A stretch of DNA of 63,661 nt, from positions 1-63,661 of the forward strand of contig CAJOHZ010000009.1 in assembly GCA_905234695.1 (NCBI GenBank), in the 5' to 3' direction. Both the position numbers and the translations under genes were made by a program. The notes under the pieces were generated by a model that made no database searches, was not told the origin of the DNA, and saw only the letters and a list, made by a program, of their open reading frames with translations. Below are positions 16,675-24,936 of this stretch, piece after piece. The first letter of the stretch is position 1. Each line of letters opens with the position of its first letter. This DNA is from an uncultured Bacteroidales bacterium (GTDB taxonomy: Bacteria > Bacteroidota > Bacteroidia > Bacteroidales > P3).

Positions 16675-16830
16675 CATATATTTCTGATATTTACGTTGAT
16701 TTTTTGATGAAAAAATAAATAATCCATGGTCAAATTATGCCAATTGCCTGGGAGGTAGTGTGTTATAAAATGTTAAATTTTTTCCACCCAAGGAATGAAG
16801 TGGAGAATTATAGGACATTATGCTGCATGA

Positions 16831-16847
16831 TACGAAATTATTTCGTA
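16831..16847. promoter_or_regulatory. Perfect palindrome, candidate operator
   Basis: TACGAAAT, one central base, ATTTCGTA: 8-bp perfect arms. Its right end overlaps the first two bases of the -7 element TACATTTG, where a bound dimer would block polymerase. Confidence 0.5.
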
Positions 16848-16853
16848 CATTTG
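16846..16853 (+). promoter_or_regulatory. -7 promoter element of the exported-protein gene at 16945
   Basis: TACATTTG matches TAnnTTTG about 90 bp before ATG 16945. Confidence 0.6.
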
Positions 16854-16944
16854 CAGTGCATTCCAAAAACGGATGCAGGTATGTAAGGGGTTGTGCCGTA
16901 TTTTGTTGCGGGGGCCTCTGTCAGAATTGAAAATAACAAAAAGT

Positions 16945-17790
16945 ATGCAGAACCGTTCGTTAAGATTATGTCTCTTGCTGCTGGCCGTAGGGATCTTCCT
17001 GCCCGGCAGGAGTGGCGCCCAGATGCAGAAACCGTTGGTGCCGGAGTCGTTCCGGAACTTCGAGTTAGGGAAGGGCGATACGCTTATCTTCAAGTACAAC
17101 CAGGTGGATCTGGATGCCTTTGTGAAGCCTGTGACGTTGTACGATTACCGTAGCCGTCGAGGCGATCTCAACAGTTTCTACGAAGGTTTCCTTTGGTATC
17201 ACCAGAGAGGTACTTCAAAATCCCCCTACTGGGTCTATCACAGCGATTTCCCCGATACTCGTGAGGGTACGTTCGTCTCCTTTATCAGCGACATCCCGTT
17301 GGTGCTGATTGATATCCAAAAGGCCGACAAGCGGGTGGGCAACCCGTTTGACATCCTGCTGCTCAACACCCGCTATGGCGACACCGTCCGTTTCCGCAAG
17401 TACCGCAATTCGGATATTGTAGGGCTGCCCGACTCGGTGTATGTGCCTCGGTTGGAGCGGCAACTGAAGGAGCGGATGCGAGGGGGCCGTTATTATGTGG
17501 AGGTGGATTCGACAAGCTATCGCGAAGGCGACGAGGTGGTTGTCAATGCCAACGGCACCCGACAGTACTATCGGTGCGTGCGGGTGGTAGACTGCACCGC
17601 GAAATATTCTCTGAAGAATATGTGGGTGCCCAATTTCGGCAATATCGCCGAGTGGACAGGGAGCTACCATGCCGCGCCCTCGGAGCCCGTGGTGCATATC
17701 ATACTGGAGGACGGGGAGGGGCTTCGCGTGGATTCCTATAATACGCAGGTCTATACCTATGACGATTTGAGACAAAATAATCGGCGGTAG
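16945..17790 (+). CDS. Exported protein of unknown function
   Basis: This 281-residue protein has the signal peptide MQNRSLRLCLLLLAVGIFLPGRSGAQ. The mature part is rich in strands and aromatic residues (FKYNQVDLDAFVKPVTLYDYRSRRGD, then GGRYYVEVDSTSYREGDEVVVNANGTRQYYRCVRVVDC with two Cys, then WVPNFGNIAEWTGSYHAAPSEP). No lipobox. The frame begins at 16873, but Met 16945 directly precedes the signal peptide. It has its own promoter, possibly with an operator. It is convergent with rnr. I do not recognise the family. Confidence 0.65.
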   Translation: MQNRSLRLCLLLLAVGIFLPGRSGAQMQKPLVPESFRNFELGKGDTLIFKYNQVDLDAFVKPVTLYDYRSRRGDLNSFYEGFLWYHQRGTSKSPYWVYHSDFPDTREGTFVSFISDIPLVLIDIQKADKRVGNPFDILLLNTRYGDTVRFRKYRNSDIVGLPDSVYVPRLERQLKERMRGGRYYVEVDSTSYREGDEVVVNANGTRQYYRCVRVVDCTAKYSLKNMWVPNFGNIAEWTGSYHAAPSEPVVHIILEDGEGLRVDSYNTQVYTYDDLRQNNRR

Positions 17791-17813
17791 CCGTGCGACG
17801 CACCGCTACCGCC
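17783..17813. terminator. GC-rich hairpin between convergent genes
   Basis: GGCGGTAGC, C, GTGC, GAC, GCAC, C, GCTACCGCC forms a nearly continuous stem that overlaps the stop codon of the plus-strand gene. There is no T-run, so it may stall or protect rather than terminate. Confidence 0.45.
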
Positions 17814-17840
17814 GTGGCGAGGCCTGCCGGAGAACGGCGG

Positions 17841-20228
17841 CTACGCCTTTTTCTCATTCTTATGACGGGACTTGGCACGAGTCCCGTTTCCTTTGCCTTT
17901 CTTTCGAGACGTGGCGCCTTTTGCAGCGGACTTGCCCTTGGGGGCGGCGTGGGAGCGACTCTCGCTGCGTGACCGCTTGGATGAGGAGCCCTCATGGGAG
18001 CTGTTGTGACGTGACGGGCTCTCGCTCTCGCCCTCTTCAACGAGGTCGAAGTCGATGAGCTTCTTAATCATGTCGACTCCCCGGACACGGATGGTGACGG
18101 GGTCGCCCAGCTTGTAGGTGCGGCCATAGCGGCGGCCGATGACCTGGTAGTTGTCTTCGTCGAGCATGTAGTAGTCGCCCCGCAGGCTTCCGATGGGAAT
18201 CATGCCCTCGCATTTGTTGCCTTCGATTTCGGCATAGATGCCCCATTTGCTGACTCCCGAGATAAGGGCTGGGAAGGTCTGTCCCAGTTTGTCGCTCAGG
18301 TATTCGGCCTGCTTGTATTTCACGCTGGCGCGTTCGGCGTCGGCGGCTTTCTTCTCCATGGCCGAGCAATGTCGGCAGTACTCTTCGTATTCGTCGGCCG
18401 ACACGGAGCTTCCGCCAGCCAGATAGCGTTCCAGCAGGCGGTGAACCATCAGGTCGGGATAGCGCCGGATGGGGGATGTGAAATGGGTGTAGTAGCGGAA
18501 TCCGAGGCCGTAGTGACCGATGTTCTGGGTGCTGTAAACCGCCTTGGCCATGGTGCGGATGGCGATGGTGTCGATCATGTATTCCTCGCCGCGGCCGGCA
18601 ATGCGGTCGAAGAGGCTGTTGTAGGAGTTCGCCAGCGCCTGACGGGAACCGATTTTCATCTTGTATCCCAGTTTGGCGACAAATTCAACGAAGGTGTTGA
18701 GCTTCTCGGGATTGGGTTCGTCGTGGACGCGGTATACGAAGGTCTTCTGATTGCCGGATGGCTTGCCCGTTTGAGACTTTTCTTTTGATGATACTCCTCC
18801 GGCCCGTTCGGCCACCTTGCGGTTGGCCAGCAGCATGAACTCCTCGATAAGCCAGTTGGCTTCCTTGGATTCCTTGATGTATACGCCGATGGGCTTGGCG
18901 TTCTCGTCCAGCAGGAATTTCACCTCCTGGCTCTCGAAGTTGATGGCGCCGTCCTTGTAGCGTTGCTCGCGCAGGATTGTTGCGAGGCGGTGCAACTCCA
19001 GGATGGCTTTCCCGGTGACGGCGTTGCCGTTGTTCTTCCCGTCAGGGGTGGCGGTGGGATTGCCGCTGTCGATGACGGCCTGCGCCTCTTCGTAGGCGTA
19101 GCGGGTGTCGGAGTTGATGACGGTCTTGCCGAACCATTGATTCAGCACCTCGGCCTTGTCGTTGAGTTCCATGACCACACTGAAACAGAGTTTGTCCTCG
19201 TGCGGGCGCAGGGAGCAGACCCCGTTGCAGAGTTTCTCGGGCAGCATCGGGATGGTGCGGTCCACCAGGTAGACGCTGGTGCCGCGTTCGTACGCCTCGC
19301 GGTCGATGGCGGTGCCGGGCTTGACGTAGTGTGACACGTCGGCGATATGCACGCCAACCTCGTAGTTGCCATTCTTCAGTTGGCGGAAAGAGAGTGCGTC
19401 GTCGAAGTCTTTGGCATCGGCGGGGTCGATGGTGAAGGTGGTCACTTTTCGGAAGTCCTTGCGGCCCTCGTAGTCTTTCTCGGTGGGTTGCGCAATCTTG
19501 GCCGCCTCTTTCTCGGCCTCCTTGGGGAAGTCGAGCGGGAAGTCATATTCGGCCAGGATGGACTGCATCTCCACGTTGTTGTCGCCCGGGCGGCCGAGGC
19601 GTTTGATGACGCGTCCCACAGGGTTATTCATCCGCTCGGGCCAGTCGGTCATCTCCACAAGTACCTTCTCGCCCTCTTCGGCCCCAGCCAGGTCGGTGAG
19701 GGGAATGAAGATATCCACCACCATGGTGCGGCTGTCGCTGACCATGAAGGCGAAGCGGTCCTGCCTCTGGATGATACCGACGAAGCGGGTCTTGGCGCGG
19801 TGCAGGATTTCCACCACCTGTCCCTCGGGCTTGTGCATCTTGCGTTGGGGGAACATCAGCACCTTCACGGTGTCGCCGTGCAGGGCGTGGCGGGTGTTGT
19901 TGGGCGAAATCTGCACGTCCTCGCGCCCCTCCTCTTGGGGAATGACGTATGCCTTGCCCCCCTGCTTCATGTCGATGGTGCCGATGAGGTAGTTCTTGGG
20001 CAGCAGGTCGTCATTGATGCTTTTGGGGTTGATTTTGTACTTGCCGCGGGCATGCTCGTCGGGCACCAGTACATGATCTTCGGCCAGTTCCTGCAGGGCG
20101 GCCAGCACCAGCTGGCGGCTGCTCTTGTCGTGAGCACCCACACGCGAGGCAATCTGCTTGTGGTTGAACGAGTCGAAGGGGCTGTTGGCAAAGATTTTCA
20201 GTATCTGTTTTGCGTATAGGTCGTTCAT
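17841..20228 (-). CDS. rnr: Ribonuclease R (3'-5' exoribonuclease)
   Basis: This 795-residue protein starts with a winged-helix region (residues 1-60). Cold-shock domains follow, then the RNB catalytic domain with the acidic cluster DPADAKDFDDALSF near 272-285 and PMLPEKLCNGVCSLRPHEDKLCFSV. An S1 domain follows (FPALISGVSKWGIYAEI.GNKCEGMIPI). The basic tail is rich in Ser/Arg/Lys (SHEGSSSKRSRSES and on), as in RNase R. An unusual insert of about 15 residues (GGVSSKEKSQTGKPSGNQK) precedes the FVYRVHDEPNPEKL motif. It degrades structured RNA. Confidence 0.96.
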   Translation of the reverse strand: MNDLYAKQILKIFANSPFDSFNHKQIASRVGAHDKSSRQLVLAALQELAEDHVLVPDEHARGKYKINPKSINDDLLPKNYLIGTIDMKQGGKAYVIPQEEGREDVQISPNNTRHALHGDTVKVLMFPQRKMHKPEGQVVEILHRAKTRFVGIIQRQDRFAFMVSDSRTMVVDIFIPLTDLAGAEEGEKVLVEMTDWPERMNNPVGRVIKRLGRPGDNNVEMQSILAEYDFPLDFPKEAEKEAAKIAQPTEKDYEGRKDFRKVTTFTIDPADAKDFDDALSFRQLKNGNYEVGVHIADVSHYVKPGTAIDREAYERGTSVYLVDRTIPMLPEKLCNGVCSLRPHEDKLCFSVVMELNDKAEVLNQWFGKTVINSDTRYAYEEAQAVIDSGNPTATPDGKNNGNAVTGKAILELHRLATILREQRYKDGAINFESQEVKFLLDENAKPIGVYIKESKEANWLIEEFMLLANRKVAERAGGVSSKEKSQTGKPSGNQKTFVYRVHDEPNPEKLNTFVEFVAKLGYKMKIGSRQALANSYNSLFDRIAGRGEEYMIDTIAIRTMAKAVYSTQNIGHYGLGFRYYTHFTSPIRRYPDLMVHRLLERYLAGGSSVSADEYEEYCRHCSAMEKKAADAERASVKYKQAEYLSDKLGQTFPALISGVSKWGIYAEIEGNKCEGMIPIGSLRGDYYMLDEDNYQVIGRRYGRTYKLGDPVTIRVRGVDMIKKLIDFDLVEEGESESPSRHNSSHEGSSSKRSRSESRSHAAPKGKSAAKGATSRKKGKGNGTRAKSRHKNEKKA

Positions 20229-20249
20229 TTCATTTTTTTTGTTAAGATA

Positions 20250-20287
20250 TTCTAGGCATCCATAGGAGTGACTATGTATGCCTAGAA
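20250..20287. other. Long hairpin between the M3 peptidase and rnr
   Basis: TTCTAGGCAT pairs with ATGCCTAGAA (10 bp), and inside it CATAG pairs with CTATG around GAGTGA. There is no T-run on either strand. It lies between two genes transcribed in the same direction and may be an mRNA processing or stability hairpin. Confidence 0.6.
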
Positions 20288-20309
20288 GGGTTTGGTTTCC
20301 ATGGTTTTT

Positions 20310-22403
20310 CTAGTTCTCAAATCCGCAACGCACCAGCAAGGCCTTGATGTCGGGGTCGCGGCCCATGAAGTTGCGGAAGAGGACAGCGGGGTGTTCTGTG
20401 CCGCCGCGCGAAAGGAGCTTGCATCGGAAGGCCTTGGCGGTGGCTTTGTCGAAGATGCCGTTCTGTTTGAATTTGGAGAAGACGTCGGCATCCAGCACTT
20501 CGGCCCACTTGTAGCCGTAATAGCCCGAGGCATAGCCGCCGGCAAAGATGTGGGTGAAGGCGGTGCTGGTGTTGGCCCCCTTCACCTCGGGCAGCAGCTC
20601 CATCATGTGCTTGCGCTCGAAGTCCTCAATCTTTCCTTCGATGGGTTTGTCGATGGTATGGAAGGCCATGTCGACGGTACCGAGGCTGAGTTGCCGTATG
20701 CAGAGCCATCCGGCCAGGTACTTCTCGGCAGCTTTGATTTTGCGGATGTACTCGGCGGGCACGGTGTCGCCAGTCTGGTAGTGCTTGGCGAAGGTGTTGA
20801 GGAACTGCGGTTCATAGCACCAGTTCTCCATCACCTGCGAGGGGAGCTCCACGAAGTCGCGCTTGACGTTGGTGCCGCTGAGGGAGGGGTAGGTGCAGTC
20901 CGAGAGCATCCCGTGCATGGCGTGGCCGAACTCGTGCATGAAGGTCTCCACCTCGTCGAAACTGAGTAGGGCAGGTTTGTCACCCACGGGTTTGGAGAAG
21001 TTGCACACCACCTGTATCAGCGGGCGCACCTGCTTGCCGTTCAGGTTGCTCTGTCCGCGGAATTCGGTCATCCAGGCACCGCTGCGTTTGCTGGCACGCG
21101 GGTGCATGTCAAGGTAGAGCACGCCCATGAAGCGCTTTCCGTCAAATACCTCGTACACCTTCACATCGGGATGGTAGACCTCAATCTTGTTGTTCTCCTT
21201 GAAGGAGAGGCCGTACAACTTGCCGTAGAGGTCAAAGATGCCCTGCCGTACCCGTTCCAGTTGGAAGTAGGGGCGCAGCAGCTCCTCGTCGAAGTCGTAC
21301 TTCTCTTGCTTGAGTTTCTCACTGTAGTAGGAGAAATCCCAGCGTTGCAGCTGTTCGGGGCCACCGTGGGAGCGGGCGTATTGCTGCACTTCGGCCAGGT
21401 CGCGTTTGGCGTATGGCAGGGCGGCATTGGTGAGTTTGGAGAAGAACTCTTTCAGCTGTTCCGGGCTCTCGCACATGCGGTCGCTCAGCACGTACTGGCA
21501 GTAGCTGTCGTATCCCGACAGCTGGGCCTGGCGGCGGCGCAGCTGGGTCATCTCGCGGATGACCTCGTTGTTGTCGTTGTCGTTACCACGGTTGCCGCGG
21601 CTGTTGTAGGCGCGCCATATCTGTTCGCGCAGGCTGCGGTTGTCGGCATAGGTGAGGAAGGGGCCGAAGGAGGGGTAGGCCAGGGTGAAGACCCAACCTT
21701 CCAGCTTGCGCTCCTGTGCCTCTTGGCGGGCGGCGGCAACCACGTTCTCCGGCAGGCCGGATAGGTCGGCTTTGCGGGTGATATGCAGGATGTAGTCATT
21801 GTTGTCGGCCAGCACATGCTGGTTCATCAACTGCGAGAGCTCCGACAGGCGCTCGCTGTTCTTGGCATACTCCTCTTTGGCTTTTCCAGTCAGATTCACG
21901 CCGTTGCGCACAAATCCCTTATAGGTGTTCTCCAAAAGGGTGCGCTGCTCGGTGGTCAGCTGCAGCTTGTCGCGCTGGTCGTAAACCGCCTTGACGCGGG
22001 CGAAAAGATTCTCGTTCATGCTTACGCTGTTGGCATAGTGTGTCAGCTCGGGGGAGAGTGTCATGACAATCTGCTGCAACTCAGGGTTGGTATGACACTC
22101 ATTCAGGTTGAACAGCACTCCGCTCACGCGTTCCAGCCGCTCGTCGGTGGTTTGCAACGCGACGATGGTGTTCTCAAACGTGGGGGCTTCGGGGTTGTTG
22201 ACAATCTTCTCCACCGCGGCTTCGGCCTCCTTGATGGCTTGGCGCATGGCGGGAACGTAGTGTTCGTTGTGTATTTTGCTGAATGGTGGTGTCTGGTAGG
22301 GGGTGTTCCACTCCTGCAGCAGTGGGTTGTCGGTCTGTCCCATGGCAGGGGCAGTGGATGCGATGAGGGTCATAAAAAGCAGTTTTTTGGCGAAATTACG
22401 CAT
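20310..22403 (-). CDS. dcp: M3 family zinc metallopeptidase (peptidyl-dipeptidase Dcp-like)
   Basis: This 697-residue protein has a signal peptide (MRNFAKKLLFMTLIASTAPAMGQ), so it is likely periplasmic or lipid-free exported. The catalytic motif is FMHEFGHAMHGML near residue 465, with the downstream Glu in the MENWCYEP region. GYASGYYGYKWAEVLDADVF near the C-terminus is typical of M3A peptidases. It cleaves short peptides. The frame upstream of Met 22403 lacks family similarity. It is divergent from the coiled-coil lipoprotein gene. Confidence 0.92.
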   Translation of the reverse strand: MRNFAKKLLFMTLIASTAPAMGQTDNPLLQEWNTPYQTPPFSKIHNEHYVPAMRQAIKEAEAAVEKIVNNPEAPTFENTIVALQTTDERLERVSGVLFNLNECHTNPELQQIVMTLSPELTHYANSVSMNENLFARVKAVYDQRDKLQLTTEQRTLLENTYKGFVRNGVNLTGKAKEEYAKNSERLSELSQLMNQHVLADNNDYILHITRKADLSGLPENVVAAARQEAQERKLEGWVFTLAYPSFGPFLTYADNRSLREQIWRAYNSRGNRGNDNDNNEVIREMTQLRRRQAQLSGYDSYCQYVLSDRMCESPEQLKEFFSKLTNAALPYAKRDLAEVQQYARSHGGPEQLQRWDFSYYSEKLKQEKYDFDEELLRPYFQLERVRQGIFDLYGKLYGLSFKENNKIEVYHPDVKVYEVFDGKRFMGVLYLDMHPRASKRSGAWMTEFRGQSNLNGKQVRPLIQVVCNFSKPVGDKPALLSFDEVETFMHEFGHAMHGMLSDCTYPSLSGTNVKRDFVELPSQVMENWCYEPQFLNTFAKHYQTGDTVPAEYIRKIKAAEKYLAGWLCIRQLSLGTVDMAFHTIDKPIEGKIEDFERKHMMELLPEVKGANTSTAFTHIFAGGYASGYYGYKWAEVLDADVFSKFKQNGIFDKATAKAFRCKLLSRGGTEHPAVLFRNFMGRDPDIKALLVRCGFEN

Positions 22404-22551
22404 AATTTTAAGATTAATTATGATTCTTGTGAAAAATATGGACAATAAAATACAATCATCTCCGTTTTACCCATTATAACGTGAAGAACGGAAAATATTG
22501 TCCTGAACACAAAATTTATAATTAATAACACTAACAAAAAAGGCAAAAAAA

Positions 22552-23424
22552 ATGAAAAAAACACTATTGGTTTTAAGCCTGGCCATGGTATCGATGGTGT
22601 TCGCCTCCTGCTATCAGAAAGAGCGCGATGCCGCCCTCCGGGCAAACGATTCACTGATGTCAATTCTTGACAACAAGGACGCCGAGCTGGATTCCCTGTT
22701 CGCTACCTTGAACCAGATTGAGGAAAATCTGGCAGCGGTCAACTCCACCTACAACTCTGTGCAGGAACTGCGTCGCAATAGCGCCGAGGGTCAGACCAAC
22801 GTCAAGAACCAGATCAACTCCCAGATCAAGAGCATCGAGAGCCTCATGGCTGCCAACAAGCAGAAGATCGCCTCTCTGCAGGCCCAGTTGAGCCGTCAGA
22901 ACAAAGAGGGTTCGCGTCTGCAGGAGCTCGTCAACCACCAGGAAGAGCGTATCGCCGCCCAGGAAGCCCGCATCGCCGAGCTGCTGACCGAGCTTGAGCA
23001 GAACAAGGTGCTCATCAAGAAGCTCAATCAGGATGTCAGCGACCTTACCGCCTCCAACCAGGAGAAAGACCAGTACATCTCGCTGCAGACCGCCGAGGCC
23101 AACCGTGCCTACTATGTGGTGGGTACCTATGCCGACCTCCGCGATGCCGGCGTGGTGAACAAGGAAGGTGGCTTCATCGGTATCGGCCGTCGCCAGGGCA
23201 CCATCAACGATATGGCCCTCGAGCGCTTCACCGAGATCGACCGTACCAAAGTCACCACCATCACCGTCAACATGAAGAAAGCCGTCGTCATCTCCAAGCA
23301 CCCCGAGAACAGCTACGAGCTGGTCATGGACGAGAACGACAGCCGCGTGGTGGCCTACCTCCGCATCCTCAACCCCGCCAAGTTCTGGGAGCAGACCCGC
23401 TACCTGGTCGTCTCCACCAAATAG
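22552..23424 (+). CDS. Coiled-coil lipoprotein
   Basis: This 290-residue protein has a lipoprotein signal (MKKTLLVLSLAMVSMVFASC, Cys 20). A long coiled coil spans residues about 25-175 (heptads with repeated Leu/Ile and Gln/Glu, for example RIAAQEARIAELLTELEQNKVL). The C-terminal domain (YYVVGTYADLRDAGVVNKEGGFIGIGRRQ, then ISKHPENSYELVMDENDSRVVAYLRILNPAKFWEQTRYLVV) is conserved in Bacteroidales. It resembles proteins annotated as Cbp1-type collagen-binding adhesins, but I cannot confirm that. A monocistronic unit with its own terminator. Confidence 0.7.
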   Translation: MKKTLLVLSLAMVSMVFASCYQKERDAALRANDSLMSILDNKDAELDSLFATLNQIEENLAAVNSTYNSVQELRRNSAEGQTNVKNQINSQIKSIESLMAANKQKIASLQAQLSRQNKEGSRLQELVNHQEERIAAQEARIAELLTELEQNKVLIKKLNQDVSDLTASNQEKDQYISLQTAEANRAYYVVGTYADLRDAGVVNKEGGFIGIGRRQGTINDMALERFTEIDRTKVTTITVNMKKAVVISKHPENSYELVMDENDSRVVAYLRILNPAKFWEQTRYLVVSTK

Positions 23425-23449
23425 CCTCTCCTACATATATAATAATAAG

Positions 23450-23483
23450 GTGGCCCCGCCGACTGGCAGGGCCACTTTTTTTT
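23450..23483 (+). terminator. Terminator of the coiled-coil lipoprotein gene
   Basis: GTGGCCC (23450-23456) pairs with GGGCCAC (23469-23475), followed by eight T. Confidence 0.95.
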
Positions 23484-23511
23484 GCCATATCGGAAAAAGT
23501 TCGTATATTTG
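23481..23511 (+). promoter_or_regulatory. Strong promoter for the structured RNA
   Basis: TTTG (23481-23484), exactly 19 bp, then TATATTTG (23504-23511) and CACCG. Its form matches the tRNA promoters of this window. The TTTG lies within the T-run of the preceding terminator. Confidence 0.8.
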
Positions 23512-23516
23512 CACCG

Positions 23517-23755
23517 ATAAACGCAGCCATACTGCACGTATAGAAACAATCAAACACGCACAACAAGAAACAGATAGAGAAAAACATTAAGACATAGACG
23601 AAAGCGTTTACGCTAACGGATGCTCTTGAAAGTTCCACAAATCAAGCACTCCAAGTAAAGCGGTAAACGCCCGCGAGTGTATCGTGGGCTTTACTTATAG
23701 GAGTGCAGGTCGTGGAACACCTCAAGAGCAATAAGAAGGGTCCACGATTTTTTAT
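23517..23755 (+). ncRNA. Highly structured RNA, 6S-like or leader RNA candidate
   Basis: Four stems nest in register: TGCTCTTGA (23621-23629) with TCAAGAGCA (23722-23730); GTTCCAC (23632-23638) with GTGGAAC (23712-23718); GCACTCC (23646-23652) with GGAGTGC (23700-23706); AAGTAAAGC (23653-23661) with GCTTTACTT (23688-23696). An apical CCGCGA/TCGTGG hairpin caps them. Internal loops separate the stems. CCACGATTTTTT (23742-23753) can pair with an upstream TCGTGG and looks like the 3' terminator. A long rod with bulges and its own strong promoter recalls 6S or Bacteroidales-1 RNA. It could equally be an attenuating leader for the gene at 23802. Confidence 0.6.
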
Positions 23756-23801
23756 TGCCTATAAATCCATTAAGTATTAACCAATAAAAACACTCACAAC
23801 T

Positions 23802-24497
23802 ATGAAAAAATTCAGATTTGTTCTTTCCGTCATGGTGATAGCCATGTCGGTGATGGTTTGCAACCCCGCAATGGCTCAGACCCGCAAGCAGAAAAAGGCC
23901 GCCGAGCAGGCAGAATGGGAATTCCAGCAGAAGAAACGCGAAATGGAACGCCAGCGCGTGCTCGACAGCATCGAGAATGCCAACAAACGCCCTGCCGAGT
24001 CGGCTCTGGGCAGTTTTGTGGATGTGCCTTGCTACGATCAGAGCCGCAGTGACAAAGAGTACTATCGTGAACTTGGTACTGGCAAGGCTATCGACCTGGC
24101 CTCCGCCCGCCGCATGGCCCTTCAATCCGCCCAGGCACTGATGCGTGACCGTCTGGCCCACCAGGTCAAGGGCTTGGCCACAGACTACAGCAAGACCATG
24201 TCGAACAGCAAGAAAGGTGCCGAGATGGAGCAGATTATCGAAGGGGAGTTCACCAATATCGTCGACGGCTTCCTGAATGATGCCGACAACCCCTGCGAGA
24301 AATGGTCGCAGGACCGTACGGGCAACTTCAACGCCTTCTATACCATCGAAATCCGCAAAGGCGACCTCGTTGACAAACTGGCCGACGGGCTGAGCAAGAA
24401 CGAAAAGCTACAGGCCGAGTTCGATCGCGACCAGTTCCGCAAGTATGCCGAGGAATACATGAAGAAACAGCAGGATTTCCAGAACGGCCAGCAATGA
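23802..24497 (+). CDS. Exported LPP20-like protein
   Basis: This 231-residue protein has the signal peptide MKKFRFVLSVMVIAMSVMVCNPAMAQ. A charged helical stretch follows (TRKQKKAAEQAEWEFQQKKREMERQRVLDSI), then a compact domain (YYRELGTGKAIDLASARRMALQSAQALMRDRLAHQVKG..., NFNAFYTIEIRKGDLVDKLADGLS). The pattern of an A-rich helix over the first strand (SARRMALQSAQALM) resembles LPP20/FlgO-type envelope proteins. Its stop overlaps the next start (ATGA), so these genes are co-translated. The function is unknown. Confidence 0.7.
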   Translation: MKKFRFVLSVMVIAMSVMVCNPAMAQTRKQKKAAEQAEWEFQQKKREMERQRVLDSIENANKRPAESALGSFVDVPCYDQSRSDKEYYRELGTGKAIDLASARRMALQSAQALMRDRLAHQVKGLATDYSKTMSNSKKGAEMEQIIEGEFTNIVDGFLNDADNPCEKWSQDRTGNFNAFYTIEIRKGDLVDKLADGLSKNEKLQAEFDRDQFRKYAEEYMKKQQDFQNGQQ

Positions 24498-24925
24498 GAA
24501 GAATACTATTGACCCTCATCCTGTTTGCCGCATCCGGTATGGCAGTAGGGCAGAACACCAGTCTGCCCTACTGGGTGAACCGGACGCCCAAGGCCGAGAA
24601 CGAGACCTATTATTTCCGCGTCACCCATGCCACGGAGCGCACCTACGAGCAGGCCTACGTCAAGGCTTTCTCGATGGCCATCCTCGAAAGCTCGTGGAAG
24701 ATGGGGCTGCCTGTGGACACCAAGGATGACATGGCAGCCATCGAGAAGGGCGTGGAGGGCAACCTCAGCATCCACAGTCGCCAAAGCAACATCGCCATCA
24801 ACAAGGTGTGCGAATTCCAGATAAAGAGCACAACCTCCGACAAGGTGACGCTATACGTCCTCTGGCAAGTTCAGGCAGCAGGCAACATCGAGCCGGACTT
24901 CGGCTATTTTGAGAAATGCAACTAA
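24494..24925 (+). CDS. Exported protein, paralogue A of a tandem pair
   Basis: This 143-residue protein has the signal peptide MRRILLTLILFAASGMAVGQ. The mature part LPYWVNRTPKAENETYYFRVTHATERTYEQAYVKAF, then AINKVCEFQ, LYVLWQVQAAGNIEPDF and C, aligns by eye with the first 130 residues of the next protein. It overlaps the upstream stop by four bases. It is a single-domain version of the module, probably periplasmic. Like the LPP20-like neighbour it has an Ala-rich helix after a strand. No known function. Confidence 0.7.
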   Translation: MRRILLTLILFAASGMAVGQNTSLPYWVNRTPKAENETYYFRVTHATERTYEQAYVKAFSMAILESSWKMGLPVDTKDDMAAIEKGVEGNLSIHSRQSNIAINKVCEFQIKSTTSDKVTLYVLWQVQAAGNIEPDFGYFEKCN

Positions 24926-24936
24926 AAACACAGTAT

